A stretch of DNA of 64,000 nt from Natrarchaeobaculum aegyptiacum (GCF_002156705.1 NZ_CP019893.1:682001-746000), one strand, 5' to 3'. Shown: positions 26,734 to 35,497, counted from the first letter of the stretch. Numbers and translations: made by a program. The notes: generated by a model not told the origin, from the letters alone.

Positions 26734-27018
26734 TCACTCCTGGAACTCGAGTCGGCCGGCGCGCCATCCCTTGCGGAGGTGGGCCTTGCCGCACTCGGTG
26801 CAGCGGTATTTGAGGTCGGTCTTCTTGGTGGGCTTTTCGCCGCTGGGGACCTTCGAGAACTTACCGGAGTTCCCGATGCTCGAGGTCTGGCGCTTGCGCT
26901 GGCGGTCGGCGACCTTCTTCATCCCCGTCGAGGCACCCGTACGGGTCTTCTCGACTTCGTGTTCGTAGTGTTCGTGGCAGTGCGGACAGTACGTATTGAA
27001 CCGGCGTGGCATCTGCAT
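26734..27018 (-). CDS. rpl44e: Large ribosomal subunit protein L44e
   Basis: A 94-residue basic ribosomal protein with two zinc-binding CxxC pairs: [15 protein letters not shown] at the N-terminus and [18 protein letters not shown] at the C-terminus. It heads the operon L44e-S27e-aIF2 alpha-nop10-PAC2, five bases before S27e. The ATG at 27018 gives MQMPRRF; the ATG at 27012 (MPRRF) is nearly as good. Confidence 0.95.
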   Translation of the reverse strand: MQMPRRFNTYCPHCHEHYEHEVEKTRTGASTGMKKVADRQRKRQTSSIGNSGKFSKVPSGEKPTKKTDLKYRCTECGKAHLRKGWRAGRLEFQE

Positions 27019-27050
27019 GAGTAGTTCTTGACGAGGCCTAGGACAGCCCT

Positions 27051-27060
27051 GTTTAAAACC
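27051..27060 (-). promoter_or_regulatory. TATA box of the L44e operon
   Basis: GGTTTTAAAC on the minus strand predicts a transcription start near 27028 and a leader of about ten bases. Confidence 0.55.
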
Positions 27061-27137
27061 CGTTTGGTTCGTCGCCGCCCCGGCCATGGGTCGCCGTCCC
27101 AGCCCACCGCCCGCTCACGCTCGAGTCCGGTCGAAGC

Positions 27138-27146
27138 GTTTAATCC
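27138..27146 (+). promoter_or_regulatory. TATA box of the small gene at 27169
   Basis: GTTTAATCC is centred 27 bases before the ATG at 27169, the leaderless spacing. Confidence 0.45.
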
Positions 27147-27168
27147 GCCATCGCCAGAAGTGGCGAGT

Positions 27169-27435
27169 ATGAAGCGGCTCATCATCCAGGGCGATCCGGG
27201 AATCCGGAAGGGTGCCGTCATCGAGCACGAGGGGGACCGACTGGTCTGTTTCGGGATCAGCCGCAACGGCGAGTGGCACGGTCCCTCGGCGGTCCAGCTC
27301 TGGTGTACCGTCGGCGACGAGTCCGAAATCGAAGACTACGAGAAACGCAACTTCATCCCGCACTTCCTGGACGTCGACCTGGTCGACGCCGACGAGATCG
27401 ACGTCGTCGAGTCTCAGGGCGAACTCGTCATCTGA
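27169..27435 (+). CDS. Small conserved haloarchaeal protein (HAH_0734-like)
   Basis: An 88-residue acidic protein starting MKRLIIQGDPGIRKGAVIEH. The core is beta-rich (DRLVCFGISRNGEWHGPSAVQLW) and the tail very acidic (DVDLVDADEIDVV). It matches, from memory, a small family found across haloarchaea next to L44e and S27e. Its function is unknown. It is divergent from the L44e operon and shares its promoter region. Confidence 0.75.
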   Translation: MKRLIIQGDPGIRKGAVIEHEGDRLVCFGISRNGEWHGPSAVQLWCTVGDESEIEDYEKRNFIPHFLDVDLVDADEIDVVESQGELVI

Positions 27436-27584
27436 CCTCTCCCGGCCGTCGCTCACGGGCGCGAGGTTCGTGCGAACGATCGGCCGTTCGTCGCTCGTCC
27501 GTTCTCTTCTGTCTCGGTTCTCCGGTGACCGACCGGTCGTCTCCCTGTCGACCGATCTGGAGTCATCTAGACCGTTCGGTTTCG

Positions 27585-28430
27585 TTACCAGTCGTTCGTC
27601 GTCCCGGTACCCCGAGCGCCTGCTCCCTCGAGGCCGATGACGGCCCGGTAGAACTGGACGGTAAAGACCAGCAAGAATACGCCGACGATCGCGCCGAAGA
27701 GCGTCGAGACGCCGAACGCACCTGCGGCCACGCCGGGATCCGGTAGCGTGAGGTCTTCGCCGGGCATCGTCGGCGGGAAGAGCCAGAACTGCACGCCGAT
27801 GTACGGGATTGCCACGAGGAACCCACCGGCGGCGACCACGAGCGCGTGGCCAAACGCCGAGAGCAGGTTCGACCGGACGACCTCGAGACTTCGCTTCAGG
27901 CCCTCGATAGCACGGGTCCCTTCGATAACGATCGCGTGGAGGAAAAACTGGACGACGAACATCACGCCGAGGTAGATCGCGAGAAAGACCAGTCCGAGCA
28001 GTGCAAGGATGGCGAGGCCAACCGCGCTGCCGTCGGTCAGAACGAACGCGAACCCGCCGGCGATCATCGCCATCGTGAACGGGATAACCAGTGCGATGAC
28101 GACGCCAGTTAGCAGCAGGTACGCCCCCAGTATCGACAGATAGAACGACCGGCCGTGCGCGGCGAAGCGACCAATCGTCGGTGAGTGGCCGCTCGCGGCG
28201 TCGTTCGCGATCCCGACGAGTCCGCCCCAGAGGAACGGATAGAGAACGATCGACACGCCGAGAACCAGCCACGGCACGAGTGCGGTCACCAGCGAGTCCG
28301 GTTGCTGGTAGATCAACTGTGGTATCTGCAAGAGGGTGACGACGATTCCGTACAGGAGGACGGCCACGAAGACGATCGGATGTCCGAGGACCGTCGAGGG
28401 AGTTCGTTTCAGGGCCTGAATGACAGCCAT
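27585..28430 (-). CDS. Multi-pass membrane protein, DUF7847-like
   Basis: A 281-residue protein with about six hydrophobic segments, glycine- and valine-rich, resembling the stomatin-unrelated family of haloarchaeal membrane proteins with glycerophosphodiester-phosphodiesterase-type membrane domains. The loop after span four (VIEGTRAIEGLKRSLEVV) resembles the amphipathic helix of that superfamily. No active-site residues are seen. Its own TATA box is close upstream. Confidence 0.75.
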   Translation of the reverse strand: MAVIQALKRTPSTVLGHPIVFVAVLLYGIVVTLLQIPQLIYQQPDSLVTALVPWLVLGVSIVLYPFLWGGLVGIANDAASGHSPTIGRFAAHGRSFYLSILGAYLLLTGVVIALVIPFTMAMIAGGFAFVLTDGSAVGLAILALLGLVFLAIYLGVMFVVQFFLHAIVIEGTRAIEGLKRSLEVVRSNLLSAFGHALVVAAGGFLVAIPYIGVQFWLFPPTMPGEDLTLPDPGVAAGAFGVSTLFGAIVGVFLLVFTVQFYRAVIGLEGAGARGTGTTNDW

Positions 28431-28450
28431 ACAATATCTCTCTGCGTCTT

Positions 28451-28460
28451 GGATAAATAG
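28451..28460 (-). promoter_or_regulatory. TATA box of the DUF7847-like gene
   Basis: CTATTTATCC on the minus strand is centred about 25 bases before the ATG at 28430. Confidence 0.5.
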
Positions 28461-28560
28461 CTTGTCAGTAGGGCGACCGAGAGCGCTATTGTCGGTCGAT
28501 CGTCCACCGGCGGCGACCTTTCAGCATGCTTTTCACCGGGTGGACCCACCGTCGAGACGA

Positions 28561-29364
28561 ATGAGTCGGACGGTCGGCCTCGTTATCCCGGCGTTTCGCC
28601 CCGACGTCGACCTGTTACGATCGTACGTGCTGGCTCTCGAGGACCGCCTCGAGCCGGAGACGATCCTGATCGAACTCGACGAACCCTGCGGGGAGACACT
28701 GGCCGCGCTCGAGCACCTGCCTGCGACCGTCGACGTCGCCCCTGATCGCCGGGGGAAAGGCGCGGCGGTGACGGCCGGGTTCTGTGCGCTCGAGACGGAA
28801 GTGCTGGCGTTCGTCGACGCCGACGGCTCGACGGCAGTCGAGTCGGTCGCGGCAGTGGTCGATCGCGTGCGCGAACGACGGGCCGACCTCGCCGTCGGCT
28901 CCCGGCGCCACCCGGAGGCCGACGTCTACAACTCCCAGTCGACGCTCCGGGAGCGTCTGGGCGACGTCTTCGCGTGGGTCGCTCGGCGGGTACTCTCGGT
29001 TTCGGTGTGGGATTACCAGTGCGGGACGAAGGCCATCGACGCGGGTGCCTGGGCCGAGGTCGCCTCACACCTCTGTGAGTCCGGTTTCGCGTGGGACGTC
29101 GAACTCCTTGCGGTCGTGGACGCGCTGGGGTACCGCATCGAGGAGGTTCCGGTGACCTGGGCCGACGCCCCCCAGTCGACCGTCTCTTCTGTGGGTACCA
29201 CACTCGAGCTGGCCGGCGGGCTGCTCGAGGCCCACCACCGGGCTGGTCGACTCCGCGGCGATCCGGTACACGAATCGATCGGTCGCGTCGTTCCCGAGGC
29301 AGCGCCCGTCCTCGAGACGCTCGCGGCCGAATCACACCGGCGGTTCGTCTCCGACGATGAGTGA
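28561..29364 (+). CDS. Family 2 glycosyltransferase (dolichol-phosphate sugar synthase-like)
   Basis: A 267-residue GT-A enzyme, probably making a polyprenyl-phosphate sugar. Features are LVIPAFRPD at the N-terminus, RRGKGAAVTAGFCA near 63, the metal-binding DxD in FVDADGS near 85-88 (D86, D88), and GSRRHPEADVYN near 118. The acceptor-side motif DYQCGTKAID (about 157-166) is typical of DPM1-type enzymes. No C-terminal membrane anchor is present, but the overlapping next gene encodes a membrane protein that could provide it. Confidence 0.88.
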   Translation: MSRTVGLVIPAFRPDVDLLRSYVLALEDRLEPETILIELDEPCGETLAALEHLPATVDVAPDRRGKGAAVTAGFCALETEVLAFVDADGSTAVESVAAVVDRVRERRADLAVGSRRHPEADVYNSQSTLRERLGDVFAWVARRVLSVSVWDYQCGTKAIDAGAWAEVASHLCESGFAWDVELLAVVDALGYRIEEVPVTWADAPQSTVSSVGTTLELAGGLLEAHHRAGRLRGDPVHESIGRVVPEAAPVLETLAAESHRRFVSDDE

Positions 29365-29803
29365 GTCACTTCGGAAGGCGATTCGCCGGCTCCTGGGGGC
29401 GCTGTACGCACCTACGAGGATCAGCCAGTTCGCGGGCGTGGGATTCGTCGGCGCTGGCGTCGACGTCGTATCGCTCTTCTTGCTCGTCGAGTTGACGATT
29501 CTCGGGCCGGTGCTGGCGAAGGTGATCTCGTGGGAGCTGTCGATCATCGTCATCTTCGTGATCAACGAATACTGGACGTTCGCCCGGTACGGTCCAATGG
29601 GGCCGCGGGCGCTCGGTCGCCGCTTCGTCAGGTCGAACCTGGTCCGGTTCGGTGGGTTTCTCGTGACCCTCGGTGTCCTCGCGGGGTTGCACTACGGCGT
29701 CGGGATGTGGTACGTACTCGCAAACGTGGTCGGCATCGGCGCTGGCTTCTTCGTCAACTACGCCTTCGAGAGCCTCTATACGTGGAAGGTACACCGCAGC
29801 TAG
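29357..29803 (+). CDS. GtrA-family membrane protein
   Basis: A 148-residue protein with four predicted membrane spans and the GtrA-type opening QFAGVGFVGAGVDVVSLFLL (23-42) and INEYWTFARYG near 70-80. GtrA proteins are thought to flip or hold polyprenyl-phosphate sugars. Its ATG lies eight bases inside the glycosyltransferase gene, so the two are coupled and probably form one unit for lipid-linked sugar supply. Confidence 0.9.
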   Translation: MSESLRKAIRRLLGALYAPTRISQFAGVGFVGAGVDVVSLFLLVELTILGPVLAKVISWELSIIVIFVINEYWTFARYGPMGPRALGRRFVRSNLVRFGGFLVTLGVLAGLHYGVGMWYVLANVVGIGAGFFVNYAFESLYTWKVHRS

Positions 29804-29837
29804 GGTGAAACCCGCATACGGTGGCCGAATCACAACC

Positions 29838-29845
29838 CTTAATTA
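29838..29845 (+). promoter_or_regulatory. TATA box of the initiator tRNA
   Basis: CTTAATTA lies about 27 bases upstream of the tRNA 5' end at 29868. Confidence 0.5.
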
Positions 29846-29867
29846 GTACACTCGGTTAGGAAGAGGT

Positions 29868-29942
29868 AGCGGGATGGGATAGCCAGGAGATTCCGGCGGG
29901 CTCATAACCCGCAGATCGGTAGTTCAAATCTACCTCCCGCTA
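29868..29942 (+). tRNA. Initiator tRNA-Met (CAT anticodon)
   Basis: A 75-base tRNA with acceptor stem AGCGGGA/TCCCGCT and discriminator A; the CCA is not encoded. The anticodon stem-loop reads GCGGG-CTCATAA-CCCGC. The three consecutive G:C pairs next to the anticodon loop and the A1:U72 pair are the marks of an initiator tRNA rather than elongator Met. The T arm is GGTAGTTCAAATCTACC. Copies of its 3' end follow directly downstream. Confidence 0.95.
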
Positions 29943-30160
29943 TGTTTTGGCGCGAACAAATCCGTGAGCGCCATCCATAGCATGGTGGTGGATTTGAATC
30001 AGGGAGCAGCTTCGCTGCGACCGTGGTTCAAATCTACCTCCCGCTATCGTTTTGCTGCGAACAACACGTGAGCAGCAAATGGAGCCGAGTAGATTTGAAG
30101 TAAGCCACGAGCGACCGCGGGGAGCGAAGTGGACGTAGTTCAAATCTACCTCCCACCTCG
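29921..30160 (+). repeat. Tandem copies of the tRNA 3' end with inverted partners (probable attachment sites)
   Basis: After the tRNA itself (T-arm core TTCAAATCTAC at 29923), the same core reappears at 30027-30037 followed by CTCCCGCTAT, and at 30139-30149 followed by CTCCCAC. Each copy is preceded by an inverted partner: GTGGATTTGAA (29988-29998, one mismatch) and GTAGATTTGAA (30089-30099, perfect). Each unit also begins with a small hairpin with the shared loop GAACAA..CGTGA (GGCGC/GCGCC at 29949-29972 and TTTGCTGC/GCAGCAAA at 30051-30079). This looks like repeated integrase attachment sites. No integrase gene is adjacent. Confidence 0.6.
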
Positions 30161-30340
30161 AGGCTGCCACCGATATCGAGCCCTCCTTTGCCTCGAGAGT
30201 CACCCTCTCGACTGTAGAACGACTTCGAGCTTTGGCCACGAAACAACGCAGAACGGGAAACAGACACGTCTCGAGCGTCGGTAACCCTCACTCGAGGTCC
30301 GGCGACAGTCCAGAGAACGCGACCGCTGTACAGCAACGGC
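30161..30340. other. Intergenic remainder, nothing recognised
   Basis: The rest of the stretch from the tRNA to the next gene holds no supported frame. No integrase or other mobile gene remains beside the tRNA repeats. Confidence 0.4.
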
Positions 30341-30859
30341 TCACGCGACGATCTCGAGGGTCGTCCGATCGACGAGTCCGCGCGCGTCGGCGTCGGGGCG
30401 GTCGATGCGGGCCTCGAGGGTGTGGCGGCCCGGATCGGCGGCGTCCCACTCGTGGTCGCTCACGCGAACGCGCTGGGGCCAGCGCCGGCGGAATCGCTTG
30501 CGCTCGCCGCGAGCGAACGAGATGACGCCCGTCCGGTCGGAAGCGGGTCGAGCGACGGCGGATCCCTCGGGGTGGCCGTCGACCGACCAGTGCCAGCCGA
30601 CGGGACTCTCCGTCCGGAGACGGACCGGGATTGGCAGGCGGTTCTCGAGCGTAACTGTGAGCGTCACCGACTCGCCGGTTCGATAGCAGTCGCGGTCGGT
30701 CTCGATGGTCACGGTGATCGCCCGGGTGCGCAGTCGTTCCGGGAGGAACGCGTGGCTCAGCGCTCCGAAGTCGACGGTCCGTGACCGGTCGGGGCGCTCG
30801 CGCTCGCGGGAGCGTTCTTGCCGATCGACTGGATCGGCTCCCGTGGACGGAGACGGCAC
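30341..30859 (-). CDS. Beta-sandwich (BsuPI/Ig-like) protein of unknown function
   Basis: A soluble protein whose last 130 residues look like a beta-sandwich: ITVTIETDRDCYRTGESVTLTV, shown in part, then PVRLRTESPVGWHWSVDG and ARGERKRFRRRW. The layout recalls intracellular proteinase-inhibitor (BsuPI) or Ig-like domains. The start is uncertain: the GTG at 30859 gives 172 residues, but the conserved part begins near DFGALSHAFLPERL at about residue 29. It follows the peptide ABC operon by about 55 bases and may be part of it. Residue use is more arginine-rich than the neighbours. Confidence 0.5.
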   Translation of the reverse strand: MPSPSTGADPVDRQERSRERERPDRSRTVDFGALSHAFLPERLRTRAITVTIETDRDCYRTGESVTLTVTLENRLPIPVRLRTESPVGWHWSVDGHPEGSAVARPASDRTGVISFARGERKRFRRRWPQRVRVSDHEWDAADPGRHTLEARIDRPDADARGLVDRTTLEIVA

Positions 30860-30914
30860 GTACCGAGGGCTCGAGTCGGCTCTCCAAAAGCGTATCGAGC
30901 GTGCCTCTGTGTGA

Positions 30915-32258
30915 CTACTCGTCGCGGCTCTCCTCGAACCGGCGACAGGCGATCTCGTGGCCGTCGGCGACGGGCCGGAACGCGGGTGAGCACGACTCGC
31001 AGGGCGTCTCGAAGGCGTCTTCGAGCGTCGACCGAGCGCTGGAAACGTCTCCGGCGACGACTGCCTCGAGCGCCGCTTCGAGTCGCCTCTCGGCGGCTGG
31101 ATCCGAGAGCGAGTCGGGGAGGCCGATTGCATCCCGGATCGCGGTGGTCGTGAGTTCCGGTCCGGACTCGAGGGAACTGACGCCGAGGGCTTCTCGAATC
31201 GTCGCCGGAGTCGGACCGCGGATCGCTCCGGACTCGACGCGATCGAGTCGAGTCCGCAGTGTCATCACGGGTCGAAATTCGGCGGGTTCGAGGTCGAACG
31301 GGTCGGGCGGGACGAGCCGATGACAGCGGGTGTGGAACCGACAGCCCGTCGGCGGGTCGATGGGGGAGGGGACGTCGCCCTCGAGGACGATTCGTCTGCC
31401 CTCCCAGAGCGGGTCGGGTTCGGGGATAGCCGAGACCAGCGCCTCGGTGTAGGGGTGGAGGGTTGGCTGGTCGCCGCGTTCGTCTTCGGTCCCGTGCTCG
31501 GGCTCGAGCAGGTCGTCGAAGAGGTCGGCGGGCGTGCCGCGTTCGACGACGCGCCCGAGGTACATGACGGCGATTCGGTCGGCGACGTGGTCGACGACCG
31601 AGAGGTCGTGACTGACGAACAGCGTCGTGAGCTCGAGTCGGTCCCGGAGGTCGGCGAGCAGGTTGAGGATGCGGGCCTGCTCGCCGGCGTCGAGCGACGA
31701 GACGGGTTCGTCGCAGACGAGCACCGAGGGTTCGACGGCGAGTGCGCGGGCGATGGCGATCCGCTGGCGCTGCCCGCCCGAGCACTCGTGGGGGTACCGG
31801 TTCGCGTCGGTGGCCGAGAGGCCGACGAGTTCGAGCAGTTCGGCGACGCGTTCGTCGCGTCGGGCCGGGGGGACGACGTCGTGGACGGCGAGCGGTTCGG
31901 CCACGGCGTCGCCGACGGGGAGGCGCGGATCGAGGCTGGCTCCCGGGTTCTGGAAGAGGTACTGGACGTCGGTCCGGAACGTCTGGCGGTCCTCACCTGA
32001 GAGCGACTCGAGAGTTCTCCCGCGGTAGGTAACCGTTCCGCCCGTGGTTTCTTCCAGCCCGACCAGTGCCTGCGCGAGCGTGCTCTTGCCACAGCCACTC
32101 TCGCCGACGAGGCCGAGGGTTTCGCCGGCCTCGAGCGCGAGGTCGACGCCGTCGACGGCCCGGACGGTGTCGCCGCGACGGGCCAGTCGTTCGAGGAGGC
32201 CGTCGCTCGTGGTGTAGTGGACCTCGAGGTCGCGTGCGGCGAGGACGGGGGCGCTCAC
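30915..32258 (-). CDS. dppF: Peptide-type ABC transporter ATPase with C-terminal insertion (DppF/OppF)
   Basis: The second ATPase of the importer (447 residues). Walker A GESGCGKS is near 53-60, signature CSGGQRQR near 158 and Walker B VLVCDEPVSSLD near 178. The oligopeptide C-terminal domain begins with PTGCRFHTRCHRL near 306, but its usual ending (HEIACRRFEE) is found only at the very end. About 100 extra residues (roughly 325-425, helical, with CESC near the end) are inserted between the two. It overlaps dppD by four bases. Confidence 0.88.
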   Translation of the reverse strand: MSAPVLAARDLEVHYTTSDGLLERLARRGDTVRAVDGVDLALEAGETLGLVGESGCGKSTLAQALVGLEETTGGTVTYRGRTLESLSGEDRQTFRTDVQYLFQNPGASLDPRLPVGDAVAEPLAVHDVVPPARRDERVAELLELVGLSATDANRYPHECSGGQRQRIAIARALAVEPSVLVCDEPVSSLDAGEQARILNLLADLRDRLELTTLFVSHDLSVVDHVADRIAVMYLGRVVERGTPADLFDDLLEPEHGTEDERGDQPTLHPYTEALVSAIPEPDPLWEGRRIVLEGDVPSPIDPPTGCRFHTRCHRLVPPDPFDLEPAEFRPVMTLRTRLDRVESGAIRGPTPATIREALGVSSLESGPELTTTAIRDAIGLPDSLSDPAAERRLEAALEAVVAGDVSSARSTLEDAFETPCESCSPAFRPVADGHEIACRRFEESRDE

Positions 32259-33367
32259 GTCCGGTCGCCTCCGCTGGTCGACGGTGGGTCGCTGGCGTCT
32301 ACTGGCCGGTCGTATCGGTCGGATTCGTCGTCGAGCACCCGAACCTCGTACTCGAGGTCGCCCTCGAGGTCGCCGGTGTAAGCGTGGCAGGCCGCCCGAT
32401 GAGCAGGCTGGCGGTCACCGCCCGGGCCTCCGCTCGAGTCGTCGCCGTCGACGGACTCGAGTGTCGGCTCTCGAGTCCGGCAGATCGCCTCGGCGTACGG
32501 ACACCGCGGGTGAAACCGGCAGCCGGTGGGCCGGTCGACGAGGTCGGGTATCGAGCCGGGAAGCTGGGGGAGCCGGTCGCGGTCGTCGCCCAGGCGCGGG
32601 ATCGAGGCCAGCAGGCCTGCAGTGTAGGGGTGACTCGGCTCGTAGAACAGCGATTCGACGGGGGCGCACTCGACGGCAGCTCCGGCGTAGAGGACGACTA
32701 CGCGATCGCAGCACTCGGCGACGACCCCCAGGTCGTGGGTGACCAGCTGGATCGCCAGTCCGTCCTCGCTGGCGAGTTCCGCGAGCAACTCGAGGAGCTG
32801 GGCCTGGACGGTGACGTCGATGCCGGTGGTGGGCTCGTCGCAGATCAGGAGGTCGGGGTCGCCGGCAAGCGCCATCGCGATGGCGGCCCGCTGGAGCATC
32901 CCGCCGGAGAACTCGTGGGGGTAATCGGTGTACCGGCTGGCGGGTGCGGCGACGTCGACGCGAGCGAGGAGGTCGATCGCTCGCTCTCGCGCCTCCCGCC
33001 GTGAGACGTCCTCGTGTGCGCGGACTCCCTCGGCGATCTGCTCGCCGACGGTGTAAACGGGGTTGAACGCCGACTGGGAGTCCTGAAACACCATCGCGAC
33101 GCGGTTGCCCCGGAGCCTGCGAAGCTCGGCCGGCGAGCACTCGAGGACGTCCTGCCCGTCGAACCTGATGGAGCCGTCGACGATCTCGCCGTCCTCGAGC
33201 AGCCGGAGGAGCGCGAGGCTCGTGACGGTCTTGCCGGCACCGCTCTCGCCGACGATACCGAGGGTTTCCCCGCGCTCGATCTCGTAGCTCAGGCCATCGA
33301 CGGCGCGGAGGACGCCCCGGTCGGTGTAGAACTGGACGGTCAGGTCCTCGACGGAGAGCAGCGCCAT
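32255..33367 (-). CDS. dppD: Peptide-type ABC transporter ATPase (DppD/OppD)
   Basis: The first ATPase of the importer, 370 residues from the ATG at 33367, which overlaps the dppC stop codon by one base. Walker A GESGAGKT is near 38-45, the Q-loop FQDS near 95, FSGGMLQR near 150 and LLICDEPTTGID near 172. The C-terminal oligopeptide domain ends the usual GCRFHPRCPYA (about 300) and then has an acidic tail. Confidence 0.92.
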   Translation of the reverse strand: MALLSVEDLTVQFYTDRGVLRAVDGLSYEIERGETLGIVGESGAGKTVTSLALLRLLEDGEIVDGSIRFDGQDVLECSPAELRRLRGNRVAMVFQDSQSAFNPVYTVGEQIAEGVRAHEDVSRREARERAIDLLARVDVAAPASRYTDYPHEFSGGMLQRAAIAMALAGDPDLLICDEPTTGIDVTVQAQLLELLAELASEDGLAIQLVTHDLGVVAECCDRVVVLYAGAAVECAPVESLFYEPSHPYTAGLLASIPRLGDDRDRLPQLPGSIPDLVDRPTGCRFHPRCPYAEAICRTREPTLESVDGDDSSGGPGGDRQPAHRAACHAYTGDLEGDLEYEVRVLDDESDRYDRPVDASDPPSTSGGDRT

Positions 33368-34515
33368 CAGCGACCCCTCCGTTCGCGTTCGAAGCTGTCG
33401 GTTCGAGGGTCGAGTGCGTCGTTCAGGCCGTCGCCGAGGAGGGTGATCGCGAGGATGAGCGTGAAGAGCGCGAGGCCGGGGAAGACGGTGACGTGCCAGT
33501 GACCCTGGAGCAGCGCGTGGTAGCCGTCGGCGAGCATCGTCCCCCACTCGGCACTGCCCGGCGGGAGGCCGAGTCCGAGGAAGCCGAGGGCAGCGGCCGC
33601 GAGGACGACGGTCCCGACGTTCAGGGTGGCCTGGACGACGACAGGTGCGAGCGCGCCGGGGAGGACGTGTTTCCAGATGATCGTCCGGGTCGGGGTTCCG
33701 AGCGCCCTCGAGGCCGTGACGTACGTCGATTCGCGGATCGAGAGGACCTCTCCGCGAACGAGGCGGGCGTAAGAGAGCCAGCCGGTCAGGACGAGCGCGA
33801 GGACGACGTTCCAGACGCCCTGGCCGAGTACCGCGACGATCGCGATCGCGAGGACGAGAAACGGGAACGCGAAGAGGGTGTCGACGACGCGCATGAACAG
33901 GTCGTCGACCCGGCCGCCGACGTACCCCGAGATCGTTCCGAGCGGGATGCCGATCGCGCAGGCGAGTGCGACTGCCAGCCCGCCGATCGCGAGGCTGTAG
34001 CGTCCGCCGACGAGCACGCGCGAGAAGACGTCCCGGCCGGCCCAGTCGGTGCCGAACGGGTGGGCCAGCGACGGTCCGGCGTTCGTCGGGCCGACGTACA
34101 TCGCCGTCGGCTCGTAGGGAGCCAGCCCGATCGGCTGCAGTGCGATCCGGTAGCCGACGGCCGTCACCTCGAGCGGGCGGGCGAAGACGGCGGCCAGCGT
34201 CAGGGCGAAGAGGAGTGAACCGCCGACGATGGCCGATCGGTTCCGGCTGAGTCGCTCGAGGACGTCGTCCCGGCGGGAGCGGCGGTGGAGGCCGGTCGAC
34301 CCGTGGTCGCGGCCCGGTCGGAGCGGGTCGTGTACGGGTCCGGTGCGTTCGGCGGCAACGCGGTCGACGTGGTCGGCGTTCACCCGACCACCCTGCTCGG
34401 CTCGACTCGAGCCGGATTCCTGGACGGACGTCGCGGTGGCAGCCTCCGTTTCCGAGGCGTCGAAGCCCTCGATCCGGAGGCGGCCACGTCGACGTGTCGG
34501 GCTGGGGTCGGTCAT
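33367..34515 (-). CDS. dppC: Peptide-type ABC transporter permease (DppC)
   Basis: A 382-residue permease with five to six spans in its last 290 residues. The coupling EAA loop is TASRALGTPTRTIIWKHVLPG near 268-288. The first 90 residues are charged and low in complexity (many R, D, G, S) and have no counterpart in bacterial DppC; the conserved part starts with RLSRNRSAIVGG near 90. It ends one base into the dppD start. Confidence 0.88.
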   Translation of the reverse strand: MTDPSPTRRRGRLRIEGFDASETEAATATSVQESGSSRAEQGGRVNADHVDRVAAERTGPVHDPLRPGRDHGSTGLHRRSRRDDVLERLSRNRSAIVGGSLLFALTLAAVFARPLEVTAVGYRIALQPIGLAPYEPTAMYVGPTNAGPSLAHPFGTDWAGRDVFSRVLVGGRYSLAIGGLAVALACAIGIPLGTISGYVGGRVDDLFMRVVDTLFAFPFLVLAIAIVAVLGQGVWNVVLALVLTGWLSYARLVRGEVLSIRESTYVTASRALGTPTRTIIWKHVLPGALAPVVVQATLNVGTVVLAAAALGFLGLGLPPGSAEWGTMLADGYHALLQGHWHVTVFPGLALFTLILAITLLGDGLNDALDPRTDSFERERRGR

Positions 34516-34522
34516 GGATCGA

Positions 34523-35476
34523 TCACCGGTCGTATCGCACCCGCGGGTCCAGCACGGCGTAGGCGACGTCGACGAGCAGATTCGCGACGACGACTGAGAC
34601 GCCGATCAGCAGGACGACGGCCTGAACGACCGGGACGTCCCGCTGATCGATCGCCTCGACGACGAGCTGGCCCATCCCTGGCCAGGAGAACACCTGTTCG
34701 ACGACGACGGCGCCGTCGACGAGCAGCGCGATCTGGAGGCCGGCGAAAGTGACGACCGCGGCGAGCGAGTTGCGAAGGACGTGCTTGCCGATCACGGTTC
34801 GCTCCCGTAGTCCCTTGGCTCGAGCGGTTCGTACGTACTCGGCCTCGAGTTCTCGACACATCGAGGCCCGGAGGAGTCTGGCGACGATTGCAGCCGAGGC
34901 GACCGAGAGGGTGATCGTCGGCAGGACCATGAATCGGAGCATCTCGAGAGAAAACAAGGGAGCCTCCGGTGGCGTCACCCGGAACCAGCCGAGCTGGACG
35001 GCGAAGACGAACAGCAGGACGAGCCCGAGCCAGAAGTTTGGCGTCGCGATGGCCGCGAGGGCGGCGAGTCGGCTCGCCTCGTCTGCGGGCCGGTCGCGCC
35101 TGACGGCCGCGAGGATGCCGACCGGGATGCCGACCGCGAGCGAGACGGCCCACGCCGCGAAACCGAGTGCCAGCGTCGCCGGGAGGCGCTGGGCGACGGT
35201 CGCTTCCACGTCGCGACCGGTGACCGGCGACTCGCCGAACTCGAGCGTGAGCGCGTCGGCGAGCCACTGCAGGTACTGCTGCCAGATGGGCTGGTTCAGT
35301 CCGTACTTGGCCTCGAGGTCGGCTCTGGTGGCCGGGTCGACGGACTCGTAGCCGACGAGCACGTCGACGACGTCGCCCGGCACGAGGTGAAGCAGCGAGA
35401 ACGTGATCGCGGTCACACCGAACAGTACCGGGACCGCGTACAGCGTTCGTCTGATCACGTACTTTCCGAGCGACAT
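34523..35476 (-). CDS. dppB: Peptide-type ABC transporter permease (DppB)
   Basis: A 317-residue permease with six spans. The N-terminal YVIRRTLYAVPVLFGVTAITF and the periplasmic-side LNQPIWQQYLQWL are typical of DppB, and the EAA loop reads YVRTARAKGLRERTVIGKHV near 203-222. It lies seven bases upstream of dppC and 21 bases after dppA. Confidence 0.92.
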   Translation of the reverse strand: MSLGKYVIRRTLYAVPVLFGVTAITFSLLHLVPGDVVDVLVGYESVDPATRADLEAKYGLNQPIWQQYLQWLADALTLEFGESPVTGRDVEATVAQRLPATLALGFAAWAVSLAVGIPVGILAAVRRDRPADEASRLAALAAIATPNFWLGLVLLFVFAVQLGWFRVTPPEAPLFSLEMLRFMVLPTITLSVASAAIVARLLRASMCRELEAEYVRTARAKGLRERTVIGKHVLRNSLAAVVTFAGLQIALLVDGAVVVEQVFSWPGMGQLVVEAIDQRDVPVVQAVVLLIGVSVVVANLLVDVAYAVLDPRVRYDR

Positions 35477-35497
35477 CGGGCCTGTGGAAGAATCGTC

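Noticed and set aside
30161-30340. Integrase or provirus remnant beside the tRNA repeats
   Set aside because: No recombinase-like frame is present next to the repeats; the degenerate recombinase at 53.6 kb is too far away to be linked on this evidence.
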